Shown: positions 44,824 to 54,829, counted from the first letter of the stretch. The stretch: 64,000 bases of DNA from Nitrospiraceae bacterium (GCA_013140715.1 JABFSG010000032.1:62001-126000); one strand, 5' to 3'. Notes: generated from the letters alone by a model not told the origin. A program made the numbers and translations.

Positions 44824-45906
44824 CTAGAAGGGCTGGATAATGCCGCCGCCGAGGACACGATCATTTCGATAGAAGACTGCGGACTGTCCGGGGCTCAAGG
44901 CACGTTGCGGCTCGTGGAAGAAAATGCGAAGGGCGCACTCTGAAAGAGGTTGGACGGTTGCAGGCATGGCAGGTGTGGCATAGCGGACCTTGACCATGAC
45001 CTCTGTTGAGGCGGTGAGCAGTGAGGAGTCGAAGAGATTCAGCTCTGAGAGGTCGCACTGACTGCGACGCAGAGATTCTTCTTCGCCCAGGACAACCCGA
45101 TTGGTGGCCGGTTGCACTTGCTGTACATAGAGCCTGCGGCCAGTCGCGATACCCAGACCTCGTCGTTGGCCTGGAGTATAAAAGGCAATTCCCTCATGGT
45201 CGCCTAAATATCGGCCTTCGGGGTCCACGAAGGCCCCCGGCTTTTTGGCAGCGGGCGCTTCCTTCTCCAGGAAGGTTCGATAATCCCCGTGACTCACGAA
45301 ACAGATTTCTTGGCTTTCCTTCAATTCGTCTGCTGGAAGCCCCAAGGCTTCTGCTTCTTTCCACACATCCGTCTTCTGCATGTCCCCTACAGGAAAGAGA
45401 AGGCGATCCAGCCATGATTGGCGAAGACGATAGAGGAAGTAGCTTTGATCCTTTTTGGAATCGGCCGCTCGATGAAGGGTCGGTAATCCTTGGGACTTCC
45501 CGAGGCGAACATAATGGCCTGTGGCGACGAAATCGATCCCACGAGCATCCGCAAGTTCGAGGAGGCCACGCAGTTTGACTCGTTCATTGCACCGGACGCA
45601 GGGATTGGGCGTTGTGCCTTCGAGATAGCCGGCAATGAAGTCGTCGATGACACCGGCGCGGAAGGTTTCTCTGGTGTCGACTACCTCATGCGGGATCTTT
45701 AAAGTCTGTGCGACATAACGTGCAATGCCGACTTTGCAGCATCCACGCTCCTCCCAACGCTTCGACGCCGCCACCATTTCGTCTTCGTGCTCCCATACCT
45801 GGAGGGTCACGCCATGAACGTCGTAGCCCTGGCGAACCAGAAGCGCCGCCGCGACAGAACTGTCCACTCCACCGCTCATACCGAGAAGAACCGTAGGTCG
45901 AGTCAT
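44824..45906 (-). CDS. mnmA: tRNA-specific 2-thiouridylase
   Basis: A 360-residue enzyme that puts sulfur at C2 of U34 in tRNA-Lys, -Glu and -Gln. The PP-loop LLGMSGGVDSSVAAALL binds ATP. The catalytic cysteine pair is in GTTPNPCVRCN and EICFVSHGDYRTFL. The C-terminal beta-barrel (RYATPAMPATV) ends in a normal position. A diverged copy of the 5' end, with the first codons and upstream sequence, lies at 45976-46064. Works with mnmE and mnmG further right on the same U34 position. Confidence 0.95.
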   Translation of the reverse strand: MTRPTVLLGMSGGVDSSVAAALLVRQGYDVHGVTLQVWEHEDEMVAASKRWEERGCCKVGIARYVAQTLKIPHEVVDTRETFRAGVIDDFIAGYLEGTTPNPCVRCNERVKLRGLLELADARGIDFVATGHYVRLGKSQGLPTLHRAADSKKDQSYFLYRLRQSWLDRLLFPVGDMQKTDVWKEAEALGLPADELKESQEICFVSHGDYRTFLEKEAPAAKKPGAFVDPEGRYLGDHEGIAFYTPGQRRGLGIATGRRLYVQQVQPATNRVVLGEEESLRRSQCDLSELNLFDSSLLTASTEVMVKVRYATPAMPATVQPLSECALRIFFHEPQRALSPGQSAVFYRNDRVLGGGIIQPF

Positions 45907-45975
45907 ACAATCGCTATTGTACTGAAGGAAAGAGAGAAAGGGCTAGAGGGTTGAATGGGTTGTAGTGATAAAGCC

Positions 45976-46064
45976 GTCGATTTGCCCACTTATGCCTAGT
46001 AGGACCGCAGGCGGAACCATACAGTTCAACTGTGCTAAGAAAATTGAAAGGGGCCAGGAGGTTG
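45976..46064 (-). pseudogene. diverged duplicate of the mnmA 5' end
   Basis: On the minus strand this reads ATG plus MVPPAVLLGISGQID, close to the mnmA start MTRPTVLLGMSGGVD (9 of 15 residues identical). Alignment with 45862-45953 continues about 40 bp upstream of the start codon. Both copies have an ACAATAG/ACAGTTG-type word before the ATG and share a GGGCTAGAGGGTTG/GGGCCAGGAGGTTG word. The fragment ends after about 25 codons. It is a relic of a tandem duplication. Confidence 0.6.
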
Positions 46065-46074
46065 TTGCGTAAGG

Positions 46075-46500
46075 CTAATGGGCCGACGCAGCGAGTCCGG
46101 GAGAAACATCAAGCGCGAGTGAACGTTCGTTGCTCCAGTGATGTGCACCCATGTCACACATGCCATGGAAATGAGAACCTTCTTCGATCGCAATGACCGG
46201 GGTCCGGATATCGCCTACAAGGACACCGGGCTTCAGTATGTGAATCTTTTCAAGGGCTGTGACGGTGCCATTGATTTTCCCGCTATTCATGACGATTCCT
46301 GCCGATACGATGCCCTCGATGACTGCATGCTCTCCGACGATTAATGTTCCGGTTGTATGGATCTCGCCCTCGACGCGTCCATCGACTCGAAGGGTGCCAT
46401 CAAAACTGACGATGCCCCTGAACTCCGCGCCTTTTCCCAGAAGGGTAAAATGCTCACCGTTCTGCTCGACTTGCTGGCCGCGATCTTTCGTCGCCCACAT
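46075..46500 (-). CDS. bactofilin, copy 2
   Basis: A 141-residue polymer-forming cytoskeletal protein. The central right-handed beta-helix is seen as repeats of about 17-18 residues: GIVSFDGTLRVDGRVEGEI, GTLIVGEHAVIEGIVS, GIVMNSGKINGTVTALEKI, ILKPGVLVGDI. The short flanking tails lack structure. It lies downstream of another bactofilin gene and of parAB. In Myxococcus, bactofilins scaffold the ParABS system, which suggests a similar job here. Confidence 0.9.
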   Translation of the reverse strand: MWATKDRGQQVEQNGEHFTLLGKGAEFRGIVSFDGTLRVDGRVEGEIHTTGTLIVGEHAVIEGIVSAGIVMNSGKINGTVTALEKIHILKPGVLVGDIRTPVIAIEEGSHFHGMCDMGAHHWSNERSLALDVSPGLAASAH

Positions 46501-46597
46501 GATTGCCTCCTAATATTCTTCCCCATATATGTCCAGCATGCATGGCCATACGACGGATAGAGAATGAGTGGAAACACACCTAGGTATTAATGCTCCA

Positions 46598-47095
46598 CTA
46601 GCCATTGACTCGCTTCATGCCAGGCGGCATGATCATTCCGACGGGATGGAGAGAGACCTCCCTCGGAAGCTCGCGCACGCCATGCGCCATTTCAAGCGCG
46701 CCATTGAATAGCACGCCATCTTCCATTGAAAGGACTGGCGTTTTCACGCTCCCGTTCAACACGGCAGGGGCTCGGAGCTTTACGCACTCCTTTGCAATGA
46801 CATCCCCGGTGATCTTTCCTTTGCAGACGACGGTTCCGGCAGTAATTTTTGCCTGAATGACAGCTTCTTCACCAATTAATAAGACGCCGTCAGTATGAAT
46901 TTCCCCATCGAGAAATCCGTCAATTCTCACCGTGCCACTGTAGGAAATCGTGCCTTTGAACTCGACTCCCTTTCCTACAAAGGCACTAATATCCCCAGCC
47001 CCTTCGGCAATGGTTGAGTTGGCGGTAACCATAATGACCTCTTCGCCTTTCTGCTCGCTAGAGCTGTTCTCTTCTTTTTTCTCTTGTCCCCACAT
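46598..47095 (-). CDS. bactofilin, copy 1
   Basis: A 165-residue bactofilin with the same beta-helix core (GTISYSGTVRIDGFLDGEI, GVLLIGEEAVIQAKIT, GTVVCKGKITGDVIAKE, LRAPAVLNGSVKTP). A longer charged N-terminal tail (QEKKEENSSSEQKGEE) could be cut or used for binding. It is 97 bp upstream of the second bactofilin and 158 bp downstream of parB. The core is clearly paralogous to its neighbour, so the pair probably arose by duplication. Confidence 0.9.
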   Translation of the reverse strand: MWGQEKKEENSSSEQKGEEVIMVTANSTIAEGAGDISAFVGKGVEFKGTISYSGTVRIDGFLDGEIHTDGVLLIGEEAVIQAKITAGTVVCKGKITGDVIAKECVKLRAPAVLNGSVKTPVLSMEDGVLFNGALEMAHGVRELPREVSLHPVGMIMPPGMKRVNG

Positions 47096-47253
47096 GAACG
47101 CGTCTCCTCGAGTTAGTGACTCCGCAAGGTCGGCACAGTTGTGGTGTTACTTAGGAGAAGTAGTCGATCAGAATGGGCATAGTCTCGAATACGTAGAAGC
47201 AACAATTATGCCTCTAGCTATTAGATTTCGTCGAGACTGAAATTGACTAGAGT

Positions 47254-48102
47254 TTAATTCAGAAGTGTCTCAAGAATTCCGTCGAGCTCAGGAGGAGAAA
47301 AGTAATGAATGACAATTTTTCCGCCACGCTTCCCTTTTTGAATGATCACTTTAGTGCCTAATCGTTTTTGCAATCGCTCCTCAACGTCCGACCAAGGTGT
47401 TTGTCGTAATTCCTTTGTCCCTCGTTTCTTTGCGACTGGAGAGGATTCTACGATTCTCTCCGTTTCTCTTACCGACAAAGATTTTGAAACCACAAGCTGG
47501 GCAACCCTCAATTGTTCGCTCTGCCCAGAAAGACCGAGAATAACCTTCGCGTGTCCCATGGAGAGCTGGTTCGTTTCAATCAGCTGCTGAACCTCTAAAG
47601 GAAAATTAATAAGACGCACGACATTGGCGATCGATGATCGTTCACAACCAACTCGCTGCGCAATTATGTCCTGAGTCAGTCCAAATTCGTTCATCATTCG
47701 ATGATAGGATCTAGCCATTTCCATGGGATTGAGATCTGCTCGCTGAAGATTTTCTACCAAAGCTAGGACGACAGATTCCTCATCTCCACAATTGCGGATG
47801 ACGGCTTGGATCGTTTCCAGCCCTGCTTGTTTTGCAGCCCGCCAACGTCGTTCACCAGAAATAAGTTCGTAGATGCCATCACCCTTGCGCCGCACCAAGA
47901 TTGGTTGTAATAATCCACTCTGCTTCAAAGAGGCGGTGAGCTCTGCCAGCTCTTGAGAGGAAAACGTCTGTCGAGGTTGATATCGACTCGGGACAATCGA
48001 GTCGACTAGTAGATGTTGAACTTCTGGCAATTCAGGCATAGATACAGGCCTGGCCGAAGGGAGTAAGGCATCGAGTCCTCTACCGAGCGCTTTTTTCTCC
48101 AT
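47254..48102 (-). CDS. parB: chromosome-partitioning protein ParB
   Basis: A 282-residue CTP-dependent DNA clamp that loads at parS. Motifs: the conserved PSRYQPRQTF segment, the CTP-binding GERRWRAAKQAG and ENLQRADLNPMEMA, the helix-turn-helix GLTQDIIAQRVGCERSSIANVVRLINFP, and a C-terminal dimerisation domain. The start overlaps parA by 23 bp. Two parS sites are present within 1.5 kb. Confidence 0.95.
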   Translation of the reverse strand: MEKKALGRGLDALLPSARPVSMPELPEVQHLLVDSIVPSRYQPRQTFSSQELAELTASLKQSGLLQPILVRRKGDGIYELISGERRWRAAKQAGLETIQAVIRNCGDEESVVLALVENLQRADLNPMEMARSYHRMMNEFGLTQDIIAQRVGCERSSIANVVRLINFPLEVQQLIETNQLSMGHAKVILGLSGQSEQLRVAQLVVSKSLSVRETERIVESSPVAKKRGTKELRQTPWSDVEERLQKRLGTKVIIQKGKRGGKIVIHYFSPPELDGILETLLN

Positions 48103-48856
48103 GACTCACAAACTCCTTCGCTAGCGATAAATAGGCTTGAGATCCTGCCGATGCGACATTGTATAACATAGCCGGACGTCCATAACTTGGAGCCTCGGCA
48201 AGTGTCACATTACGAGGGATCACGGTATCGTAGACAATGTCTTTGAAATATTCTCGAACCTGTGCAGACACTTGACGAGCTAACGTATTCCTCGCGTCAA
48301 ACATTGTCAAGACGATCCCTTCCAACTGAAGTTCCTGATTGAAGGACTGACGAACTCTCTCGATATTTCCAACCAAGCGGCTTAACCCTTCCATGGCGTA
48401 GTATTCACATTGAACTGGGACCAAAACACTACGAGATGCAACAAGTGCATTCACAGTGAGAATCCCTAAGGTAGGAGGGCAGTCGAGGAAAATGACATCG
48501 AATAGCTGATCTACATCTCGTAGAAAATTTCGAAGCAATTTTTCTCGCTCTTCCACATTCACCAGCTCTATTTCTGCTCCAGACAGGTCAGCATTTGCCG
48601 GCAAAAGTGACAAACCGTTCACCTCTGTTGTTCTCACAGATTCATGAAATTTAACATAATTAATCAAACAGTTATAGACAGTTGTCTGCAAAGATCGCGG
48701 ATCGATACCTAGCCCACTTGTGGCATTTCCTTGTGGATCCATATCCACAAGTAAGACCCGCTTCCCAAGGAGCGCAACGCCAGCGGCAAGATTTACGGCA
48801 GTTGTAGTTTTCCCTACACCACCCTTCTGATTTGCGATTGATACAATCTTTGCCAT
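48080..48856 (-). CDS. parA: chromosome-partitioning ATPase ParA (Soj)
   Basis: A 258-residue deviant-Walker ATPase that moves ParB-parS complexes over the nucleoid. The deviant Walker A NQKGGVGKTTTAVNLA (about residues 8-23) with its signature lysine, VDMDPQGNATSGLG, and FLDCPPTLGILTVNAL are intact. No N-terminal DNA-binding extension, so it is the chromosomal small type. Starts 27 bp before a parS site. Confidence 0.96.
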   Translation of the reverse strand: MAKIVSIANQKGGVGKTTTAVNLAAGVALLGKRVLLVDMDPQGNATSGLGIDPRSLQTTVYNCLINYVKFHESVRTTEVNGLSLLPANADLSGAEIELVNVEEREKLLRNFLRDVDQLFDVIFLDCPPTLGILTVNALVASRSVLVPVQCEYYAMEGLSRLVGNIERVRQSFNQELQLEGIVLTMFDARNTLARQVSAQVREYFKDIVYDTVIPRNVTLAEAPSYGRPAMLYNVASAGSQAYLSLAKEFVSHGEKSAR

Positions 48857-48882
48857 TGCTCTTCTTTATGATCCATTGAGAA

Positions 48883-48898
48883 TGTTCCACGTGGAACA
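48883..48898. promoter_or_regulatory. parS site 1
   Basis: TGTTCCACGTGGAACA, a perfect 16-bp palindrome. This is the parS form bound by chromosomal ParB (consensus TGTTTCACGTGAAACA, with C-C and G-G variants). It lies in the short parA-rsmG gap, just upstream of parA. Confidence 0.92.
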
Positions 48899-48922
48899 TT
48901 CATTTACATCACTGCTTAATGA

Positions 48923-49579
48923 CTATGTGTTTTTCTCAATGACTGTTACGACTCTTTTTCCTGATTCTTGTGGGAGCCTGTGAAATGTTTCGCTAACGAT
49001 ATGAAAATGGTCTCCGATCTCTTCTTTATTGATCAGTTCGGTTCTATACAAGACAGCTTGTCCTTTTGATTGCAAAAGTAGTTGAATATATTCATGTATT
49101 TGTTCATACTTCAATGCTCTTATTACAACCGTATCAATACTACATTGGTCCGACCGCTTGGCATACTGCTCGATAGTACCGTTAAATGTTGATATATCGC
49201 GAAGTTTCAATAACCCTATCACTGAGTTGAGGAATGAGCATTTTTTCTGAACAGGCTCTATCAGGATCATTTTCATGTCAGGTTTCATGATTTTCAATGG
49301 AATACCAGGAAATCCTCCACCTGAACCGACATCAAGCACCGTACAGTTTTTAGAAAAATTTGTTGTGGTAAGTGCGAGGAGGGAATCAACGAAGTGTTTG
49401 ATGATAATTTCATGTGGGTCGGTGATCGACGTGAGATTAACCGTCTTATTCCACTCAACGAGGTGGTTGAGATATCGTAGAAATTGCTCTGTCTGCTCCT
49501 CTGTTATTTCAAGTCCGAGCTCACGTATAGAGTGAAACGTGAGTTTTCGTAATTCTAAATTATGTTCCACGTGGAACAA
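48923..49579 (-). CDS. rsmG: 16S rRNA (guanine-527-N7)-methyltransferase
   Basis: A 218-residue SAM-dependent methyltransferase (GidB). SAM-binding motif I is VLDVGSGGGFPGIPLKI, preceded by HFVDSLLALT and followed by IEPVQKKCSFL. The only starts near the expected N-terminus lie inside parS site 2: TTG 49579 or GTG 49570, giving MFHVEHN or VEHN. Base composition is much richer in A+T than mnmE or yidC. Confidence 0.93.
   Translation of the reverse strand: MFHVEHNLELRKLTFHSIRELGLEITEEQTEQFLRYLNHLVEWNKTVNLTSITDPHEIIIKHFVDSLLALTTTNFSKNCTVLDVGSGGGFPGIPLKIMKPDMKMILIEPVQKKCSFLNSVIGLLKLRDISTFNGTIEQYAKRSDQCSIDTVVIRALKYEQIHEYIQLLLQSKGQAVLYRTELINKEEIGDHFHIVSETFHRLPQESGKRVVTVIEKNT
49563..49578. promoter_or_regulatory. 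parS site 2
   Basis: Second perfect copy of TGTTCCACGTGGAACA, 680 bp from the first. It overlaps the first codons of rsmG, so ParB binding would cover the translation start region of that gene. Confidence 0.92.
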
Positions 49580-49643
49580 TTACGTGAATCAGAATGTGAG
49601 GTCAAGACATTCCGAAATGAATATTGAAAATCCTTGCACTTAC

Positions 49644-51548
49644 CTATTCTCTTTTCAGGCCTTGCAGGAGGCTATCCCGACTGGATTCACCTCTCTTCTT
49701 TTCAAGTGCCACAAGGAGCAGAGAAATAGCTGCTGGTGTGATTCCTGAGATTCTTGATGCCTGACCGATAGACTCAGGGCGAACCATTTTCAACTTTTCA
49801 AGGACCTCTCGTGAAAAACCAGGAGTCTCATCATAATTGAATGTTACAGGGATTGATTTAGTCTCAAGTTTTTTGAATCGCTTAATTTGCTGGAGTTGGC
49901 GTTTGATATAGCCAGAATACTTAACTTGTAACTCTATCTCATCAGCAGTTTCAATATCTTGAACTGCACCCACTTCAAGGGCTTCCAGCAACGTGTTATA
50001 GCTCGTCCCTTGTCGTCGTAAAAGCTGAGCCACAGTGTATGAGCCAGAGATTTCTTCGATTTGAATATTTGCCAAACGTTGACGAACAGTGTCAGTTACT
50101 CTTGGTCGAAGCTCCTCGAGGCGCACCATTTCAGATTCAATAGTTTTCTGCTTTATTCGAAATCTTTCGTAGACGCAATCGGAGATCAAACCGACTTGCC
50201 GCCCAGTATCAGTTAAGCGAAGGTCAGCATTTCCATGGCGTAACAATAGGCGGTATTCTGCACGTGATGTAAACATGCGATAGGGTTCACGAGCGTCTTT
50301 TGTAATGAGATCATCGATTAACACTCCAATATAGGCTTGAGATCTGTCCAACACCAACGGGGATTCATCTCGAATTTTTAAAACCGCATTTATCCCGGCC
50401 ATCAGACCTTGAGCTGCTGCTTCCTCATATCCTGATGTCCCATTGATCTGTCCAGCATGGTATAGACCGGCCAGAAGTTTGGTCTCCAATGTTTGATGCA
50501 ATTGCCGTGGAGGGAAGTAGTCGTACTCGATTGCATACCCAGGTTTGAGCATAGTGGCTTGCTCTAGCCCTGGAATTGTTTTCAGGATTGCTGCCTGCAC
50601 ATCGACCGGTAGACTGGTGGAAATTCCATTCGGATAAAATTCTCGACTGTCCAAGCCCTCCGGCTCGATAAAGATCTGGTGGCGTTCTTTATCCGCGAAA
50701 CGCACGACTTTATCTTCTATAGACGGACAGTACCGCGGTCCCAGCGACTCGATGATGCCGCTGTAGAGCGGAGACCGATCCAAATTTTCACGGATTAACT
50801 CGTGTGTCGCGTGATTGGTGTGAGTTAAATGACAGGGGAGCTGCCGATTCTCAATCCGGTCGGTTCGATATGAAAAGGGCGGCGGTGGCTCGTCACCAGG
50901 TTGCGGGATCATAACGGAAAAATCGATGGTCGTTCCATCCAGACGAGGAGGTGTGCCGGTTTTGAGCCGGCCCAGTTCAAACCCCAGGTCGCGCATGCAA
51001 TCGGACAGGCGTTCGGCAGACGCCTCTCCGGCCCGTCCCGCAGGAAAATGATTCAAGCCGATATGGATAAGTCCCTTAAGGAATGTACCTGATGTCAGAA
51101 TAACCGCTTTCGCCTGAATGTGGTCGCCGCTACCAGTGACCACGCCTGTCACTGCGCCGCCCTGAGTCAGCATACGATCGACCGTCCCCTCGACGACCAT
51201 GAGGTCTGACTGCCTCCTCAGAGTGCGTTGCATGGCCTCTCGATACAGTTTCTTATCGCATTGGACGCGGAGGGCTCGAACCGCCGGGCCTTTACTCGTA
51301 TTGATAAAGCGGAACTGAATGCCGGATTGATCGGTATTCCGTGCCATTTCCCCGCCCAGCGCATCGATTTCTTTAACCAGATGGCCCTTCGCAATTCCCC
51401 CGACGGCAGGGTTGCAGGACATCTGCGCGATGCGATCACGGTTCATCGTGAGCAGTAAGGTGCGGGCCCCCATGCGTGCCGCGGCCAAGGCGGCTTCACA
51501 GCCTGCATGGCCTCCTCCCACCACAATGACGTCGACGACCTGCCCCAT
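49644..51548 (-). CDS. mnmG: tRNA uridine-5-carboxymethylaminomethyl modification enzyme MnmG
   Basis: A 634-residue FAD enzyme (GidA) that with MnmE modifies U34 of tRNA. The FAD dinucleotide motif [21 protein letters not shown] is at residue 7. [23 protein letters not shown] and [13 protein letters not shown] follow, and the C-terminal helical domain that binds MnmE ([12 protein letters not shown]...) is complete. The frame is open 81 codons further upstream, but that stretch is antisense to mnmE and lacks family sequence, so ATG 51548 is chosen. mnmE ends 13 bp upstream. Confidence 0.95.
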   Translation of the reverse strand: MGQVVDVIVVGGGHAGCEAALAAARMGARTLLLTMNRDRIAQMSCNPAVGGIAKGHLVKEIDALGGEMARNTDQSGIQFRFINTSKGPAVRALRVQCDKKLYREAMQRTLRRQSDLMVVEGTVDRMLTQGGAVTGVVTGSGDHIQAKAVILTSGTFLKGLIHIGLNHFPAGRAGEASAERLSDCMRDLGFELGRLKTGTPPRLDGTTIDFSVMIPQPGDEPPPPFSYRTDRIENRQLPCHLTHTNHATHELIRENLDRSPLYSGIIESLGPRYCPSIEDKVVRFADKERHQIFIEPEGLDSREFYPNGISTSLPVDVQAAILKTIPGLEQATMLKPGYAIEYDYFPPRQLHQTLETKLLAGLYHAGQINGTSGYEEAAAQGLMAGINAVLKIRDESPLVLDRSQAYIGVLIDDLITKDAREPYRMFTSRAEYRLLLRHGNADLRLTDTGRQVGLISDCVYERFRIKQKTIESEMVRLEELRPRVTDTVRQRLANIQIEEISGSYTVAQLLRRQGTSYNTLLEALEVGAVQDIETADEIELQVKYSGYIKRQLQQIKRFKKLETKSIPVTFNYDETPGFSREVLEKLKMVRPESIGQASRISGITPAAISLLLVALEKKRGESSRDSLLQGLKRE

Positions 51549-51561
51549 ATCCACCCTGTTC

Positions 51562-52989
51562 CTACTTACCGATACAGAATTCCGAAAAGATACGACCGAG
51601 GATCTCGTCCGTCGTAATGGCGCCCGTAATCTCTCCAAGTGCGTCGGCTGCGGCGCGCACATCGATCGAGACCAGTTCTCCGGCCATTCCACATTGGACA
51701 GACTCAAGAGCCTGGCCCAAGGATTCTCCGGCTCGGCGCAATGCATCACGATGCCGTACGTTGGTGACCATAACACTTGCCGCTGCATCAAAACAGCCGG
51801 AAACCAGCTGAGTCCGAAGAGCAGCTTTCACGGCTTCTATGCCCAACCCTGTCTTTGCCGAAACCGCATAGGTCGGATAGTCGGCAAGCACAAAATCTCT
51901 AGGCACAGTGTCGGCAAGGTCTGCTTTATTCAGAAGCACCATATGCTTGCGATCCCTGACAGCACTCAAAAGAGCCCGGTCATCGATCGTGAGGGGCATC
52001 GTTCCATCCAGCACCACCAACAAGAGATCCGCCTCTCCTTGTGCGACGCGTGCCCGTTTAATCCCCTCCTGCTCGACGACATCGTCCGTGTCTCTCATTC
52101 CTGCCGTGTCAATCAAACGAATCATCATCCCGTCGAGATCGATGGACTCTTCGATCACGTCCCTTGTCGTTCCGGCGATTGCGGTCACAATCGCCCGCTC
52201 CTCTTTTAGGAAACAGTTCAACAGGCTGGATTTGCCGACGTTCGGGCGGCCAAGAATAACGATGCGAGCCCCTTCCCGTAAGATTCGTCCTTCTTGTGCC
52301 GTAGCTTCGAGTTTCTGAACCACGCCACAGGCCTCTGTCACAATTCGAATCAGTTCATCGCGTTGCAGAAAGGAAATGTCTTCGCCGACAAAATCGATCC
52401 CCGCCTCCACATGAGCCAATACTGTCAGGAGTGAGGCTCTGGACTGCTCTATCTCCCGAGCAAGGTCGCCCCGTAGCTGGCGTTGAGCAACGAGTAATCC
52501 GGCAGATGATGTTGCTCTGATTGTATCCAAAACCGCTTCTGCCTGGGATAGATCTAGTCGTCCATTGAGGAAAGCACGTTTGGTAAACTCTCCCGGCTCC
52601 GCCATCCGTGCACCGGATTCGATACAAACCCTACAGACCATCCCAAGAACCAACGCTCCCCCGTGCGACTGAATCTCCACTACATCCTCAGCCGTAAAGG
52701 ACCGCGGAGCCTTCATGTAGACGACGAGCGCTTCATCGAGCAGATTCGGTTGAAATAAGCCTTGCTGAAAGGCTCCGCCATCTTTCCGCTTTCCCGAAGG
52801 AGGAATGACAAGATCCGCAAGATGCAGTGTATGTGAGTCTACCGAGGAAAGGGGATAACCGGACCGCAATCGAACGACGTAGGAAGCGACGGCAAGGGAG
52901 TGAGGGCCGCTCAGACGAACGATCCCAATGCCTCCTTCCCCTATGGGAGTAGCGATGGCGCAGATCGTGTCGTCGAGTCCTCCTTGCAT
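51562..52989 (-). CDS. mnmE: tRNA modification GTPase MnmE
   Basis: A 475-residue GTPase (TrmE). The N-terminal tetrahydrofolate-binding domain ([22 protein letters not shown]) leads to a helical domain holding the G domain. This has [12 protein letters not shown] (P-loop), TTRDV, DTAGMRD and NKADL. It ends with the invariant FCIGK, whose cysteine is needed for modification. Partner of MnmG encoded next. Confidence 0.96.
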   Translation of the reverse strand: MQGGLDDTICAIATPIGEGGIGIVRLSGPHSLAVASYVVRLRSGYPLSSVDSHTLHLADLVIPPSGKRKDGGAFQQGLFQPNLLDEALVVYMKAPRSFTAEDVVEIQSHGGALVLGMVCRVCIESGARMAEPGEFTKRAFLNGRLDLSQAEAVLDTIRATSSAGLLVAQRQLRGDLAREIEQSRASLLTVLAHVEAGIDFVGEDISFLQRDELIRIVTEACGVVQKLEATAQEGRILREGARIVILGRPNVGKSSLLNCFLKEERAIVTAIAGTTRDVIEESIDLDGMMIRLIDTAGMRDTDDVVEQEGIKRARVAQGEADLLLVVLDGTMPLTIDDRALLSAVRDRKHMVLLNKADLADTVPRDFVLADYPTYAVSAKTGLGIEAVKAALRTQLVSGCFDAAASVMVTNVRHRDALRRAGESLGQALESVQCGMAGELVSIDVRAAADALGEITGAITTDEILGRIFSEFCIGK

Positions 52990-53128
52990 GATGCTTTTTG
53001 CCTCTCGGGCTCAGAGCAAAAGCTCCAGACGAATTTTACCGGCAGGGATCGCTAGGGCTCTGCTTAGACAAGCAAGTCAGACAGGCTGGATCAGCGTGGT
53101 CCCTGGCGGACTATTGAACCAAGAGAGT

Positions 53129-54829
53129 CTATGCGTTTGTGCCGCTGCTCTGCTCGGCCCTTGCCGAGATGAGCGCCTTATCGTGCAGGAGAAATCGATC
53201 TGTGACTAATTGCTGGGTGATGGTCAGAATATTATTCGTCATCCAATACAAGACCAAGCCGGCAGGGAAATTGATGAACAAAAAAGTCATGCCTATCGGG
53301 AGAACCAACATGATCTTTGCCTGTGTCGGATCCATCGTGTTGGGGGTGATTTTCTGTTGGATGAACATCGTCACCCCCATGAGAATAGGAAACACATAGA
53401 AGGGATCCTGTATCGATAGATCGGTGACCCAGAACATAAAGGGGGCTTGCCGCAAATCGATAGACATGTAGAGGACATTGAACAGAGCCACGAAGACCGG
53501 CATCTGCAAGATCATCGGGAGAATGCCGCCGAGCGGATTCACTTTCTGCTCCCGATACAGTTTCATGAGTTCTTTGTTCAGGCGATCGCGATCGCCTTTG
53601 TACTTCTCCTGGACGGCGGCAATCTTGGGCTGGATCGCCTTCATCATTTTCATCGACTTGTAGCTCTTGTACTGTAACGGCACAAACAATAGCTTGATGG
53701 AACAGGTCAGCAGAATGATGGTGACTCCATAGTTATGGACATACTCATGGATGAAACGCAGCACATAGAAGATCGGCTTGGCAACCGACTTCACAACGGT
53801 CCAACTTCCAAAGATGAACCATCCGAAGTCGATCATGTCTTCCAAGCCCACATTCAACGAGCGAAGCGTGTCATATTCCTTCGGACCTGCAAACAGCTGA
53901 AGGGCAACTGAAGATGCGGCTGCCGACGCAGGAATCCGCACGCCAGCTGTCACAACCTTCGGGGTTTCTAATTTGATAAGCGCAGCCTCGCCCTGCTTTG
54001 GCATCAAGACAGAAAGAAAGTATTTATCCTGCAAGGCGACCCACTGAACCGCTCCCTTGAGTTCCAATTCCTTTTCCGGCGTGTCTTTGTCTATCTTGTC
54101 ATCGACCCTTGTGGCAGACCCGATCAGACCGATGAACCCATCGCCCCATTCCACGATGCCGAAGTTCGTCCCCAACCCTATCTCATAGGACTCAGTTACT
54201 CCCTCCAAGTCAATCGATATATCCACCACATAACTGTCGTGATGAAAGGTCAGCCGCTTCGACACGCCAAGATGGGTGACTGGATCCTGGAACTGCATCG
54301 TGAGATGCCCGACCGGATGAGAGGCATCGAGAACAGTGAAATCTTTCTCAATGCTATAGAGGCCCTCTCGAATGGTCTTATCGATGTCGGCGTTTGCGAC
54401 CTTAATAGACAGAGGCCCTCTGAACTTTCCTCCCTGATAGACAAGTTGCACTGGCTTCACGTCAGGAGGTGCTGTATGGTAACGCTTCATCTCCAGGCTT
54501 TGAATCACGCCACCACGATTCGACAGTCCAACCTTGACCAGATCGGTTTCAACCGTGACCGTCTGTTCTAATATGGCTGGTGAATTAGTCGGCGAAGGAA
54601 CGCTGGTCTTTAGGCCAGATTGGGTCGGAGTATTCGAAACGGCTGGACTACTACCCTGGCCTTCCACGCGGGCGGGAGATGATTCTTGCGCTGGAGCAGA
54701 AGAGTCTGTGGAGATGGTAGTCTCGGCAGGAGGCGGTTCAGGAAACCATCCCATCTGCTTGATGAGCAGGTCAAATCCAAGGATGACCCCTAACGACAGT
54801 ACAAGAAATACGATAACGCGTTTATCCAT
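53129..54829 (-). CDS. yidC: membrane protein insertase YidC
   Basis: A 566-residue Oxa1-family insertase. N-terminal membrane anchor (about 5-22), a Ser/Pro/Thr-rich linker (30-85), a large periplasmic beta domain (90-330) and the C-terminal five-helix core (LLTCSIKLLFVPLQYKSYKSMKMMKAIQPK..., PLGGILPMILQMPVFVALFNVLY, GLVLYWMTNN). The yidD and jag genes often found around it are absent. It follows rnpA by 58 bp. Confidence 0.95.
   Translation of the reverse strand: MDKRVIVFLVLSLGVILGFDLLIKQMGWFPEPPPAETTISTDSSAPAQESSPARVEGQGSSPAVSNTPTQSGLKTSVPSPTNSPAILEQTVTVETDLVKVGLSNRGGVIQSLEMKRYHTAPPDVKPVQLVYQGGKFRGPLSIKVANADIDKTIREGLYSIEKDFTVLDASHPVGHLTMQFQDPVTHLGVSKRLTFHHDSYVVDISIDLEGVTESYEIGLGTNFGIVEWGDGFIGLIGSATRVDDKIDKDTPEKELELKGAVQWVALQDKYFLSVLMPKQGEAALIKLETPKVVTAGVRIPASAAASSVALQLFAGPKEYDTLRSLNVGLEDMIDFGWFIFGSWTVVKSVAKPIFYVLRFIHEYVHNYGVTIILLTCSIKLLFVPLQYKSYKSMKMMKAIQPKIAAVQEKYKGDRDRLNKELMKLYREQKVNPLGGILPMILQMPVFVALFNVLYMSIDLRQAPFMFWVTDLSIQDPFYVFPILMGVTMFIQQKITPNTMDPTQAKIMLVLPIGMTFLFINFPAGLVLYWMTNNILTITQQLVTDRFLLHDKALISARAEQSSGTNA

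Noticed and set aside
51549-51791. N-terminal extension of MnmG by 81 residues
   Set aside because: Lies antisense inside mnmE, has no MnmG homology, and the FAD motif fits a start at 51548.
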